From positions 3,374,199 through 3,438,198 of the forward strand of contig CM001633.1 in assembly GCA_000309945.1 (NCBI GenBank): a stretch of DNA of 64,000 nucleotides, written 5' to 3'. Each line of letters starts with the position of its first letter. The stretch's first letter is position 1. This stretch comes from Leptolyngbyaceae cyanobacterium JSC-12. GTDB taxonomy: Bacteria; Cyanobacteriota; Cyanobacteriia; Leptolyngbyales; Leptolyngbyaceae. Below the pieces are notes generated by a model that was not told the DNA's origin, ran no database searches, and worked only from the letters and a program-made list of their open reading frames with translations. Shown one piece after another: positions 55,457-64,000 of this stretch. A program made the position numbers and the translations under genes.

Positions 55457-57475
55457 TCAGGCAATCTGCCAAATTTTCACTGTGGTATCGGAGCTAGCGC
55501 TCGCCACCCGTCGCCCATCTGGACTGATATTGACAGCATTAACTGAACTAATGTGGTCAGCTAGTGTCCCTTTCAATTCACCAGTTTCCACGTTCCAGAG
55601 CTTGAGTGTGGTGTCACTGCTGCCGCTCACCAAAAGCTTGCCGTTGCTGCTGAGGGCGATCGCATTCACCGAGTCGGTATGCCCCGTCAACGTACGAATG
55701 ACTTCCCCTCGATCAAGGTTCCATAGCTTAATGGTTTTGTCTTTGCTGGCGCTGATCAAGGTATTGCCGTCAGGAGTAATTGCGATCGCATTCACCGCAC
55801 TGTAATGACTTCTAGCAAACGTGCGAACTAACGAGCCAGTTTTTAAGCTCCACAATTTGATCTGGTTATCCAAGCCACCGCTAGCAAGCATCTGCCCATC
55901 AGGGCTAATTGCGACCGCCCGGATCATGCCCGCCAGATTAGAAAACACCTGTAATGGCTCACCTGTTGCCAACTTCCAAACTCTGGCAGTCCGATCTTCG
56001 CCACCGCTGGCTAAAATCTGCCCACCTGAGTGGATCGCCACTGTATGCACATCACGCGCATGACCAGTCAGGGTTTGCAATAACGCCCCCGTTGCCAAAT
56101 TCCAGATCTTCAGGCTGTGATCATCACTACCACTCACCAACATTTGACAATCTGGGCTAATTGCCAGGCAATTCACAGGCTTCGTGTGACCTCTTAAGGT
56201 CAGCAGCAATTCCCCAGTCCCAAGATTCCACACCTTAATGGCATCATCCAAGCCAGCACTGGCAACCCGCTGCCCATCCGGACTAATAGCTACAGCAGTC
56301 ACCCAGCGAGAATGCCCGGTTAACGTTAACAAGCAGCGTCGCCCCTGAGAACCAGATATTGGTGGATTGGACGGTGGATTGGAGACTTTGGGCGCAGAGA
56401 GGAACGGGCGGCTAGAACGCGCTGCCGGAACAGCAGAATTCCCGGAACCCTGAGGCTGTCCTGACGGCGGGGTGGAAGGAGTAGAGCCAGGAGAAGAAAC
56501 AGGTTGACCTGTTCGTGGGGATGACAGGGATGGTCTAACAGGTGCAGTCGCTGAAGCAGATGTTGCCCCTATAGGGCGGGAAAGTGCCAGGCGTAGATCT
56601 CGCATGACAGCATCCGCCGATTGATAACGCTCACTCACCAGGTCTTTCAACATTTTGTTCAAGATGTGAGCGATCGCATCACTAATCGTTCCTCCTTGCT
56701 GCATCAAGCGCTCCCGCCAGAGCCACCGCCCTTCCAAGGGGTCATATAAATCATCTGGCTTGGTTTGGGTCAGGAGATAAATGCAGGTTGCACCAAGGCT
56801 GTAAATATCGCTAGCAGGATATGCCTTCCCACCTCGCAATTGCTCCATAGGGGCATACCCCTCCGTGCCAATTTTAGTGCCTGGTTGACTGGAAGTCTCA
56901 GCCGACAGCAGTTTCGCAACACCAAAATCAATCAACACCAACTTGTTATCCGAGAAACGCCGAATGATGTTAGAGGGAGTAATATCCCGATGAATCACTT
57001 GATGGTCATGCACAAACTTGAGAACAGGTAATACCCCCGCCATAATCTCCCGAATCCGTCGTTCGCCAAACACTCCATACTGCGCCAATTCTTGCAGAAG
57101 TGTTTGACCCTCGATGAACTGCTGAATTAAATACAGGCGCTGATCGTGCTCAAAGTACGCCAGCAGAGTTGGGATTTGGGGATGTTCACCCAGTTCATTC
57201 AGTCGTTCTGCCTCTTGCTGGAATAGTTTAACGGCTTTCTCGCGGGATTTGGTTCCTTTTATCTGCGGAGAAAATTGCTTGACTACGCATCGAGCCGATA
57301 GCCGATCTTCATCAACTGCCAGATAGGTTCTGCCAAATCCACCTTGTCCTAAAGGACGAGTGACCCGGTAGCGTCCTCGCAATAGAGGAGTCAGCTTTGA
57401 GCCGCAACTCAGGCAAAACTCGGCATCATCAGGGTTCTGGGGCTGCTGGCAATCAGGATTGAGACAACAAGTCAT
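55457..57475 (-). CDS. Four-Cys Ser/Thr protein kinase with seven WD40 repeats
   Basis: 672 residues. An N-terminal zinc-ribbon-like motif (CLNPDCQQPQNPDDAEFCLS then CG) precedes the kinase domain (about 30-290). It has the glycine loop LGQGGFGRTYLA, Lys in CVVKQF, HRDITPSN and DFGVAK. The HRD motif has Thr where Lys is usual (HRDIKPxN). A Pro/Ser/Thr linker (295-380) leads to seven WD40 units (about 385-672, from LTLTGHSRWV to TTVKIWQIA), enough for one full propeller. I chose the ATG at 57475. It resembles SpkB-type cyanobacterial kinases; the target is unknown. Confidence 0.9.
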   Translation of the reverse strand: MTCCLNPDCQQPQNPDDAEFCLSCGSKLTPLLRGRYRVTRPLGQGGFGRTYLAVDEDRLSARCVVKQFSPQIKGTKSREKAVKLFQQEAERLNELGEHPQIPTLLAYFEHDQRLYLIQQFIEGQTLLQELAQYGVFGERRIREIMAGVLPVLKFVHDHQVIHRDITPSNIIRRFSDNKLVLIDFGVAKLLSAETSSQPGTKIGTEGYAPMEQLRGGKAYPASDIYSLGATCIYLLTQTKPDDLYDPLEGRWLWRERLMQQGGTISDAIAHILNKMLKDLVSERYQSADAVMRDLRLALSRPIGATSASATAPVRPSLSSPRTGQPVSSPGSTPSTPPSGQPQGSGNSAVPAARSSRPFLSAPKVSNPPSNPPISGSQGRRCLLTLTGHSRWVTAVAISPDGQRVASAGLDDAIKVWNLGTGELLLTLRGHTKPVNCLAISPDCQMLVSGSDDHSLKIWNLATGALLQTLTGHARDVHTVAIHSGGQILASGGEDRTARVWKLATGEPLQVFSNLAGMIRAVAISPDGQMLASGGLDNQIKLWSLKTGSLVRTFARSHYSAVNAIAITPDGNTLISASKDKTIKLWNLDRGEVIRTLTGHTDSVNAIALSSNGKLLVSGSSDTTLKLWNVETGELKGTLADHISSVNAVNISPDGRRVASASSDTTVKIWQIA

Positions 57476-57697
57476 AGGACACACGGCACCCAGGCGACGA
57501 TTACTTTATTTTCACTCAACCCCTCGGTTTGAAGTGAATTTTAGTACCCATCACTTTACAGTGATCGCAAAGACAATGGGATTAGTTCAAGAGTGTACCT
57601 GCCTGTTCACTTTAAAACCGTTCAGCATTAAACCACGTCCAACTAAAAACCAGAGGTTTCTTCAAGAAAAACCTACGGATTTAGATGTAGACAAAGT

Positions 57698-58012
57698 TCA
57701 ATACTCCAGGCAAAACGTAGTAAAAGCACTGGGTAAGGAAGCATCAGTGGGCTGCATCTTGCGTTGCTGGCGAGGCATCTCATCTCGGAGTTGCTGTGCA
57801 GTAACCTCTAGAATTGCCGTTTGCTGATCCAGCACCTCCAGACGGTTTAAGATGCGATCGCGCCGCTGCTCTAAGATTTCCAGTTCTTGCTGAAGTCGCT
57901 TACGCTCAGTGACCAGCTTGTAGATGTCTAAATATGCCGCTGCCTCTGTTCTTTGCCGGGGCATAGTGCTGACCTTGGGGCGAATCGGCATCAATGATGG
58001 ATGGGGGCGCAT
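57698..58012 (-). CDS. Coiled-coil protein, possibly GvpV-like
   Basis: About 104 residues from the ATG at 58012 (frame open to 58144). After PKVSTMPRQRTEAAAYLDIY it becomes a long coiled coil (KRLQQELEILEQRRDRILNR and beyond) and ends FCLEY. The pattern of STxPRQRTEAxxYLDIYKL reminds me of GvpV of gas-vesicle clusters, but no other gvp gene is in the window, so I leave the symbol empty. It stands 222 bases upstream of the WD40 kinase gene on the same strand. Confidence 0.6.
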   Translation of the reverse strand: MRPHPSLMPIRPKVSTMPRQRTEAAAYLDIYKLVTERKRLQQELEILEQRRDRILNRLEVLDQQTAILEVTAQQLRDEMPRQQRKMQPTDASLPSAFTTFCLEY

Positions 58013-58131
58013 AAAACAACCATTAGTTAATGATGTAAACTTAGAGTTCCCAATTTTCTGATGAACCACGCAATGATTGAAAAGAGAAAAAAGAACAATG
58101 ATACACGGGTAAACTCTTAACCATCGCCGGA

Positions 58132-58452
58132 ATGCCCCAAGCAATAGATACCCAAAAGCTTGTAGAAATTTAGGACGACGCGATCAACCCCGTAAAAGCT
58201 CTACAAGACGATCGCCAATTTGGCATGGATGCACCAATACTAGTACTTCGCACTTGGCAGTTAATCCGCCAGTATCCCAACAGCGTGCCCAAAGTGATTG
58301 CTGAAAGTGTCCTCTCCTATGATCTAGGTGCCAATAAAACCGTTGTATCTACCAATCGCAGCGGCATCTACCTACTCAAGCTTAGGGTCATTGGTTACAG
58401 TAACAAATCCAGGGCATCGGTTGTCTGCGTTGTAATCATCACGGGTTCCTGA
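58132..58452 (+). pseudogene. Interrupted reading frame of unknown origin
   Basis: From the ATG at 58132 one frame reads 13 residues (MPQAIDTQKLVEI), a TAG, then continues open for about 92 codons to 58452. The part after the stop (DAPILVLRTWQLIRQYPNSV, PKVIAESVLSYDLGANKTVV) has the composition of a real protein. The last third overlaps the 3' end of the histidine kinase gene on the other strand. It may be a decayed gene, or its coding part may end by chance. No family recognised. Confidence 0.35.
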
Positions 58453-60272
58453 TACAGCGGCACAGTAAAGGTGACTGTGGAGCCTAGCCCTTCGCCCATG
58501 CTGTAAAAGTTCACAACACCTCCCATGGCTTCAACCAACTTTTGAGAAATGGCCAGCCCCAACCCTGTGCCACCATACTGTCGGGTTCGGGAACCATCCA
58601 CCTGGCTAAAGGACTGGAACAATTTGTCTTGTTTATCCAATGAAACCCCAATTCCCGTATCGGCAACGCGCACTTTGGCAGAACCAGGGAGTTCTCGTCC
58701 TTGAACTATCACCTTTTTCTTGATGATTTCCACGCTTACAGTCACTCCTCCTTCATGGGTGAATTTGATCGCGTTCCCGACTAAGTTCAACATCACCTGT
58801 AGTAAGCGCTGATAGTTGCCGTAGAGGATAATTTCGTCATCGGTGGGGGGTTTTTGGATTTCAAAGCTGAGGTTTTTCTGGCGAACCTGAGCGCTAATGA
58901 AATCTTCTACGTCATTGAGCAGTTCACTTAACTTAACTGGACTAAGTTCAATTTGCAGTTTCCCAGCTTCAATTTTGGCAATATCCAGAATGTCATTAAT
59001 GATGCTGAGTAAATGCAGCGCCGAGCGGTATGCCTCTCCAATGAATTCTTGCTGTTCTTCAGGATCATCCGCCATGCCATCCAAAATCAGCTTGAGGAAA
59101 CCGATCATGCCATTGAGAGGTGTTCGCAATTCATGGGAGGTGTTCGCGAGGAATTCACTTTTCAAGCGCGATGCTTCTTCTGCTTGTCGTCTGGCTTCTT
59201 CTAAATCTCGCTGTTTTTGCAGTAGGGTACTATTGGCACGTTGCAGTTCATTAGCAAGAGCTTGGCTGGCAGCGATCAGGTTTGCATGGGCGATCGCAGT
59301 TCCCACCTGATCAGCTAACTCCTGCACAAACTCCAACTCAATTTCAGTCCAACGACGGGGCTGATCGTCCTGATACAGTACAATCACTCCATTAGGCTGA
59401 TCCTGGTAGCTCGTGGTTACCACCAACATGGAATGAACAATCAAGCTGCGGAGCGTAATCGGTTCTTCCAGGGTATTGGTATCTACATGACTGCGCTGGC
59501 TACGAACGTTAATCGGCTTAAGGGTTGCGATCGCAGACTTCAAATCAGGATCTTCTGTAACTGAAAATGCCAGCCCAACCATCGGACAAAGCACCCCCCG
59601 ACAGTATTCGGCAGCGACTTTAACAGTAGGCTCACCAGGCTTGTAGGAACAAACAATACAACGACTCACGCCCAAAACTTTACCCAACCCCTCCACTGTT
59701 TGCTGCCAGATTGTGGGCAGGTCCAGGGTACGGCGAATGCTCCAAGCAATTTGGGTCAGTAGTTTATGATGCCGATCAGCACTGATTGATAGTTCCGGTT
59801 CTTTTTCATGCAGAGCTGGTTTAGCTGGCAAAACTGCTTCTTCAGCCGTAAATCCTAAGCCCTTGCGTCGCTCTGGTTTGGGAACATGCAGCCTTCCAGT
59901 TACCATCACAGTCGTGGGAACCCGATCCGGTAACAACACAGGACTCATAACTAAATCAAGGGAGATCCGTTGCTCTCCATATTGAAATTGGGCACTGAAC
60001 TGTTGGGCTAAACGAGTCGATAAAACTTCCTGAATTCGCGCAAGGTATGACTTGGGTTCAACCGGGGTAAACACCGCATCCAATGGGCTACCCACAATCT
60101 TTTCTGAGCAAATATTGTAGCAGGTGGCTGCCTGCCAAAAAAAAGATAGATACTGACCTTCTGAATTGTGAGTGAAAACGATTTCAGCGGGGTAATCGTG
60201 GGAAGATGCCAACGTCGCTGTAAGCTCGTTGTTCGTAGACAGAGTTGCCGGGTCATTCACAGGAAGAGCCAT
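58395..60272 (-). CDS. PAS/GAF sensor histidine kinase
   Basis: 625 residues from the ATG at 60272 (AAGG six bases upstream; frame open to 60338). Order: a PAS-like N-terminal region (about 30-125), a GAF domain (about 175-340, with SRCIVCSYKPGEPTVKVAAE), a coiled linker, then a HisKA H-box FLANTSHELRTPLNG and HATPase_c with N box LVGNAIKF, ADTGIGVS and GGTGLGLAIS. No receiver domain and no membrane segment, so it is a soluble sensor. The GAF Cys pattern (YCRGVLCPMV) might bind a bilin, but this is unproven. No response regulator adjoins it. Confidence 0.9.
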   Translation of the reverse strand: MALPVNDPATLSTNNELTATLASSHDYPAEIVFTHNSEGQYLSFFWQAATCYNICSEKIVGSPLDAVFTPVEPKSYLARIQEVLSTRLAQQFSAQFQYGEQRISLDLVMSPVLLPDRVPTTVMVTGRLHVPKPERRKGLGFTAEEAVLPAKPALHEKEPELSISADRHHKLLTQIAWSIRRTLDLPTIWQQTVEGLGKVLGVSRCIVCSYKPGEPTVKVAAEYCRGVLCPMVGLAFSVTEDPDLKSAIATLKPINVRSQRSHVDTNTLEEPITLRSLIVHSMLVVTTSYQDQPNGVIVLYQDDQPRRWTEIELEFVQELADQVGTAIAHANLIAASQALANELQRANSTLLQKQRDLEEARRQAEEASRLKSEFLANTSHELRTPLNGMIGFLKLILDGMADDPEEQQEFIGEAYRSALHLLSIINDILDIAKIEAGKLQIELSPVKLSELLNDVEDFISAQVRQKNLSFEIQKPPTDDEIILYGNYQRLLQVMLNLVGNAIKFTHEGGVTVSVEIIKKKVIVQGRELPGSAKVRVADTGIGVSLDKQDKLFQSFSQVDGSRTRQYGGTGLGLAISQKLVEAMGGVVNFYSMGEGLGSTVTFTVPLYQEPVMITTQTTDALDLLL

Positions 60273-60396
60273 CCGAGCCTTGACCGATAGCTGTGAGCTA
60301 ACAAGATTACAGTAGATTTGGTAGACGAGGACACCCACTCAATAGAACTAATTTAGCCCTAAACAACGCGATCGCACATTATTTCTGGAAAAAATG

Positions 60397-60627
60397 CTAA
60401 TCGTTCCATTCACCGCGGGGTGGAACGGGTGGATTTCGTTGCAACGTCCGGGTCAATTCATCATCACGGCGCAACTCATTGCGGAGCCATTGCCGTACTG
60501 CCACTTCGATCACTTTGCTAGGGTCATTGGTGAGATGCTTAATTTGCTCTAACAAGTCCGGGTCAAGACGAACAGAAAGTTCCACCTTTTCAGAGGGGGA
60601 GTAAGAGTGGAGAGCAGGTTCATTCAT
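60397..60627 (-). CDS. Ribbon-helix-helix DNA-binding protein
   Basis: 76 residues from the ATG at 60627. The core VELSVRLDPDLLEQIKHLTN then VIEVAVRQWLRNEL is an RHH/CopG fold, followed by a charged tail ending in PPVPPRGEWND. Such proteins regulate genes or act as antitoxins. No toxin-like partner is adjacent, so I treat it as a free regulator. The longer frame to 60729 has no ribosome site. Lies just upstream of the histidine kinase gene on the same strand. Confidence 0.75.
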   Translation of the reverse strand: MNEPALHSYSPSEKVELSVRLDPDLLEQIKHLTNDPSKVIEVAVRQWLRNELRRDDELTRTLQRNPPVPPRGEWND

Positions 60628-61018
60628 AGATAGCGTGAAACCAAAACGATTGATGAAAAGCGATAGAGGTAGATGGAAAGTTCTGCCAGACCCGACCGAT
60701 TTTAGACGTGCTTGCCTAGCCCGAAACACTAGTGTTCTTCACTCTACGGTACTATACCAAACACCCATATAGGAGCAGCCAAAGCTGGGAACCCCTTCAA
60801 GAATCATTGCCAGATGCCAAACTAGCTTTAACTAAATGCAACCTTGGCATCTTTGGCGTTCTGATTGATAGACTCGTTAAAATACGTAAGAAGAGTACTG
60901 CGACGCCCATTTCACACGCCTCTTTGATATAAGCAAGATGGGTAAGGTACTTTAGTCTAGAGCTTAGATTAAAAAGTTCAACGTTTTATTTGATTTCATT
61001 ACTGGTTGAGCAACTGAT
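60628..61018. other. Spacer upstream of lepA with inverted repeat
   Basis: 391 bases without a gene between the RHH gene and lepA. It contains an imperfect hairpin: GATGCCAA (60813-60820) with TTGGCATC (60844-60851), extended by GCCA (60809-60812) with TGGC (60854-60857) across a two-base bulge, 23-base loop. It lies about 160 bases before lepA. Confidence 0.45.
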
Positions 61019-62827
61019 ATGACTGATGTGCCTGTTTCCCGTATCCGTAATTTTTCCATCATCGCCCACATTGACCACGGCAAATCGACTCTGGCAGATC
61101 GGCTGTTGCAAGCAACGGGTACTGTCGATGCACGGGAAATGAAAGAACAGTTCCTCGATAACATGGAACTGGAGCGGGAACGCGGCATCACCATTAAACT
61201 CCAGGCTGCCCGGATGAACTACACAGCTCAGGATGGGCAACATTACGTACTGAACTTGATTGACACACCGGGACATGTAGACTTTTCCTACGAAGTATCG
61301 CGATCGCTGGCTGCCTGCGAAGGAGCTTTGCTAGTTGTTGATGCTTCTCAAGGGGTGGAAGCCCAAACCCTGGCAAACGTGTATCTAGCACTGGAACATA
61401 ACCTGGAAATTATTCCAGTCCTCAATAAAATTGATCTACCTGGAGCCGAACCTGATCGCGTTAAGAAAGAAATTGAAGACATTATTGGACTCGATTGCAG
61501 TCAGGCAATTCTGGCATCCGCAAAAGAAGGCATTGGCATTCCCGAAATTCTAGAATCCATCGTGCATCTGGTACCGCCACCTCAAGACACGATCAACCAA
61601 CCATTACGGGCACTGATCTTCGATAGCTATTACGACCCTTATCGGGGTGTCATTGTCTACTTTCGGGTCATGGATGGCAAGGTAAAGCAGGGCGATCGCG
61701 TCCGCCTGATGGCATCCGGCAAAGAATACCAAATTGATGAGTTGGGGGTGCTGTCTCCCAACCAAGTGCGGGTGGATGAACTCCACGCTGGCGAAGTAGG
61801 TTACATCGCTGCTGCCATCAAAGCCGTGGAAGATGCCCGTGTGGGCGATACCATTACCTTGGCAACTGCTCCTGCCCCTGAACCACTTCCTGGTTATGTA
61901 GAAGCCAAACCCATGGTGTTTTGTGGACTGTTTCCCACCGATGCCGACCAGTTTGAAGACCTGCGGGAAGCCCTGGAAAAGCTCAAACTCAGCGATGCTG
62001 CGCTCAACTATGAACCCGAAACTTCTAGCGCAATGGGCTTTGGCTTCCGCTGTGGCTTCTTGGGTTTGCTTCATATGGAGATTGTGCAAGAACGGTTGGA
62101 GCGGGAATACAACCTGGATTTGATCACGACTGCGCCTTCCGTAGTGTATCGAGTTACCACGATCAAAGGCGAGGTTCTCTACATCGACAACCCCAGCAAG
62201 TTACCCGATCCACAATATCGGGAAAAAATGGAGGAACCCTATGTGCAGGTAGATATTATTACACCCGAAACCTACGTGGGGACGTTGATGGAACTGGCGC
62301 AGAGTCGGCGCGGGGTATTTAAGGACATGAAATATCTGACCCCGGAACGGACAACCTTGATTTACGAGTTACCGTTGGCTGAGGTTGCTACGGACTTTTT
62401 TGACCAGATGAAATCGAGATCGCGCGGCTATGCCAGTATGGAATATCAACTCATTGGCTACCGCGAAAATCCCCTTGTGAAGCTGGATATTATGATCAAT
62501 GGGGATCCAGTTGATCCGCTGGCAACCATTGTGCATCGCGATAAAGCCTACAGTGTAGGACGGGCACTCACCGAAAAACTGAAGGAGTTGATTCCCAGAC
62601 ATCAATTTAAGATTCCTATCCAGGCGGCGATCGGCGCAAAGGTAATTGCTAGCGAACATATTCCTGCCCTGCGCAAAGACGTCCTGGCGAAATGCTATGG
62701 TGGCGACATTTCCCGAAAGAAAAAATTGTTGCAAAAACAAGCAAAAGGGAAGAAACGAATGAAGTCAATCGGGACAGTAGATGTACCGCAAGAAGCTTTT
62801 ATGGCTGTGCTCAAGCTAGATTCATAA
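61019..62827 (+). CDS. lepA: Elongation factor 4 (LepA)
   Basis: Ribosomal back-translocase GTPase. G1 AHIDHGKST is at residues 16-24, G2 region RERGITIK at about 57-64, G3 DTPGH near 83, G4 NKIDLPGA near 139. The EF4-specific C-terminal domain ends [20 protein letters not shown]. 602 residues, the usual length. IS copy B inserted 33 bases after the stop, so any native terminator or downstream gene connection is lost or displaced. Confidence 0.97.
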   Translation: MTDVPVSRIRNFSIIAHIDHGKSTLADRLLQATGTVDAREMKEQFLDNMELERERGITIKLQAARMNYTAQDGQHYVLNLIDTPGHVDFSYEVSRSLAACEGALLVVDASQGVEAQTLANVYLALEHNLEIIPVLNKIDLPGAEPDRVKKEIEDIIGLDCSQAILASAKEGIGIPEILESIVHLVPPPQDTINQPLRALIFDSYYDPYRGVIVYFRVMDGKVKQGDRVRLMASGKEYQIDELGVLSPNQVRVDELHAGEVGYIAAAIKAVEDARVGDTITLATAPAPEPLPGYVEAKPMVFCGLFPTDADQFEDLREALEKLKLSDAALNYEPETSSAMGFGFRCGFLGLLHMEIVQERLEREYNLDLITTAPSVVYRVTTIKGEVLYIDNPSKLPDPQYREKMEEPYVQVDIITPETYVGTLMELAQSRRGVFKDMKYLTPERTTLIYELPLAEVATDFFDQMKSRSRGYASMEYQLIGYRENPLVKLDIMINGDPVDPLATIVHRDKAYSVGRALTEKLKELIPRHQFKIPIQAAIGAKVIASEHIPALRKDVLAKCYGGDISRKKKLLQKQAKGKKRMKSIGTVDVPQEAFMAVLKLDS

Positions 62828-62860
62828 ATTCGGTTAAAAATTAACTTTAGGCAAAACATA

Positions 62861-63911
62861 CAGGAGTTACGCAGTTGAGAAAAAAGGGGAGGTGCGGTAG
62901 AACCAAGAAATGAATCCACCCAAAGTCAACGAATACGACTACATCAACTTTCTGATTGCGGCGCAGAAGGCCTATAGCTGCACGGAAGCCGAACGAGTGC
63001 AACCGGAGTCTGATAATGCCGCTGCCCATGACGCAATTACTCGGTTGTTGCATCGACTGGAGCCATCGACTCAGCAGTTGTGGCAAGAAGTGCAGTCGCA
63101 AGTACGGTTGCACCAGGGAATTTTAGTGGTAGATGACTCAACGCTCGACAAGTGGTATGCCAAGAAGATGGAATTGGTGACTCGGCACTGGTCGGGCAAG
63201 CATGGACGGGTAGTGCAAGGCATCAACCTAATTACGCTGCTATGGAGTGAGGGAGACCGTCACCTTCCGTTGGACTATCGATTTTACGAAAAGGGTGTCG
63301 ATGGCTCAACCAAAAACGACCACTTCCGCTCGATGCTTGAAACTGCCAAGGAACGAGGGTTTGCGCCCCGATGTGTGGTGTTTGATAGTTGGTACAGTAG
63401 CTTGGAGAACCTTAAGTTGATTCGAGATTATGGTTGGATTTGGTTGACTCGACTCAAGCGCAATCGGCAGGTCAACCCGGACAATACAGGCAATCGCCCT
63501 CTGCATAAGGTCGTGCTTGCGGCGACTGGCACGGTGCTCCATCTCAAAGGTTATGGGTTCATCAAAGTGTTCAAGATGGTTGCCCCAAACGGTGACATTG
63601 ATTACTGGGCAACCAATGACCTGGGGATGGGTGAGCTACAACGGCTGCAATTTGCCGAGGTTGGTTGGGCAATTGAGGAGTACCATCGCGGACTCAAACA
63701 GTGCTGTGGCGTTGAACGGGCGCAGGTTCGCTCAAGTCGTGCCCAGCGCAATCATGTGGGTTTAGCCATTCGCGCTTTCCTGCGCTTAGAGGTGCACATG
63801 TGGACGACAGGTATCAGTTGGTACGAAGCGAAAGCGGCGATCGTCCGGGATGCCATTCGCTCCTTTTTAGCGGCTCCTCGTTTCATCCTCAATCCAACTG
63901 CGTAATCCCTG
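62861..63911 (+). mobile_element. Insertion sequence copy B (1051 bp, intact)
   Basis: Same element as copy A, opposite orientation. Terminal inverted repeats are CAGGAGTTACGCAGTTG at 62861-62877 and the complement of CAGGGATTACGCAGTTG at the right end. A 5-bp duplication ACATA is at 62856-62860 and 63912-63916. Different target duplications show the two copies inserted independently. Confidence 0.93.
62910..63905 (+). CDS. DDE transposase of IS copy B
   Basis: 331 residues, identical to copy A's transposase except Val for Ala in the segment QEVQSQVRLHQG (a single C-to-T change at about 63091). The same catalytic candidates are present (VVDDSTLDKWY, VVFDSWYSSLENL, WAIEEYHRG). The frame is intact, so both copies may be mobile. 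The gene's ATG is preceded by GGAGGTGCGG. It reads in the same direction as lepA, so read-through from lepA could raise its expression. Confidence 0.92.
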   Translation: MNPPKVNEYDYINFLIAAQKAYSCTEAERVQPESDNAAAHDAITRLLHRLEPSTQQLWQEVQSQVRLHQGILVVDDSTLDKWYAKKMELVTRHWSGKHGRVVQGINLITLLWSEGDRHLPLDYRFYEKGVDGSTKNDHFRSMLETAKERGFAPRCVVFDSWYSSLENLKLIRDYGWIWLTRLKRNRQVNPDNTGNRPLHKVVLAATGTVLHLKGYGFIKVFKMVAPNGDIDYWATNDLGMGELQRLQFAEVGWAIEEYHRGLKQCCGVERAQVRSSRAQRNHVGLAIRAFLRLEVHMWTTGISWYEAKAAIVRDAIRSFLAAPRFILNPTA

Positions 63912-63943
63912 ACATAAAGAGGTGGGCAGCAGATTACTGCCTT

Positions 63944-63977
63944 GCAGAGAAGTACTTATTGCAGAGAAGTACTTATT
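63944..63977. repeat. Perfect 17-bp tandem duplication beside IS copy B
   Basis: GCAGAGAAGTACTTATT at 63944-63960 is repeated at 63961-63977. It lies 28 bases past the right target duplication. The remaining window end (63912-64000) holds no recognisable gene. Confidence 0.85.
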
Positions 63978-64000
63978 GATGACGGCTTAATGACGACGAT

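Noticed and set aside
57698-58012. Gas-vesicle cluster
   Set aside because: Only one protein vaguely like GvpV is present; no gvpA or other gvp gene is in the window.
60397-60627. Toxin-antitoxin pair with the RHH protein as antitoxin
   Set aside because: No toxin-sized partner gene lies next to it on either side.
45707-63916. Composite transposon formed by the two IS copies
   Set aside because: Each copy has its own, different 5-bp target duplication (TCAGA and ACATA), and the enclosed genes are core cyanobacterial genes, so the copies inserted independently.

Overview
The window is a chromosome segment of a phycobilisome-containing, probably filamentous, cyanobacterium. Three things support this: the HIP1 octamer GCGATCGC and its half sites occur throughout, genes and spacers alike; there is a complete allophycocyanin core operon (apcABC); and there are thylakoid-specific genes (psb27, a high-light-inducible protein, a lumenal-type pentapeptide protein, a Tic20-type protein). 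I cannot fix the genus; the gene set fits a Leptolyngbya/Oscillatoria-type organism. Most genes are housekeeping, packed on both strands with short spacers. I found no tRNA, rRNA, CRISPR array or prophage.

Layout. 1-2.5 kb: the end of a phosphate uptake operon (pstA, pstB), then psb27. 2.5-8.2 kb: adenosine deaminase, purA, ribosomal L25, a phosphodiester glycosidase-like lipoprotein, a high-light-inducible protein, a secreted small protein and a decayed aspartoacylase. 8.2-17 kb: glgA, an SLH/SLBB protein, fumC, upp, two conserved unknowns, ilvN, a membrane GNAT protein, and the rbp-rpsU pair. 17-22.3 kb: an FAD oxidoreductase, an unknown, cytosine deaminase, an acetamidase/formamidase and a secreted unknown. 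22.3-33.1 kb: a MalK-type ATPase, then an NrtABCD-family operon that I read as the bicarbonate transporter cmpABCD, then a sugar-type binding protein with two permeases. 33.2-45.2 kb: chorismate lyase-like protein, Tic20, FAH hydrolase, rpsF, an overlapping pair of unknowns, STAS, DedA, the DUF4335/DUF3038 pair, a phytol-kinase-like protein, ubiX and rnr. 45.7-64 kb: IS copy A, apcABC, YraN, a pentapeptide protein, dnaG, an amidase/glucosaminidase, a nitrilase-family hydrolase, a four-Cys Ser/Thr kinase with a WD40 propeller, a coiled-coil protein, a GAF histidine kinase, an RHH protein, lepA and IS copy B.

Functional links. Uptake of phosphate (pst), inorganic carbon (cmp) and a probable carbohydrate sits beside carbon storage (glgA) and light harvesting (apc). 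Nucleobase salvage is scattered (adenosine deaminase, purA, upp, cytosine deaminase), and several amidohydrolases release ammonia.

The best supported unusual features are two nearly identical 1051-bp insertion sequences in opposite orientation, each with its own 5-bp target duplication; an aspartoacylase gene reduced to its two ends; several strong unexplained hairpins in gene leaders; and a set of 17-bp tandem duplications. I did not find a clear-cut new multi-gene defence or biosynthetic system. The nearest candidates for uncharacterised biology are the overlapping unknown pair at 36.2-37.5 kb, the DUF3038/DUF4335 pair, and the small Cys-rich protein beside the WD40 kinase.
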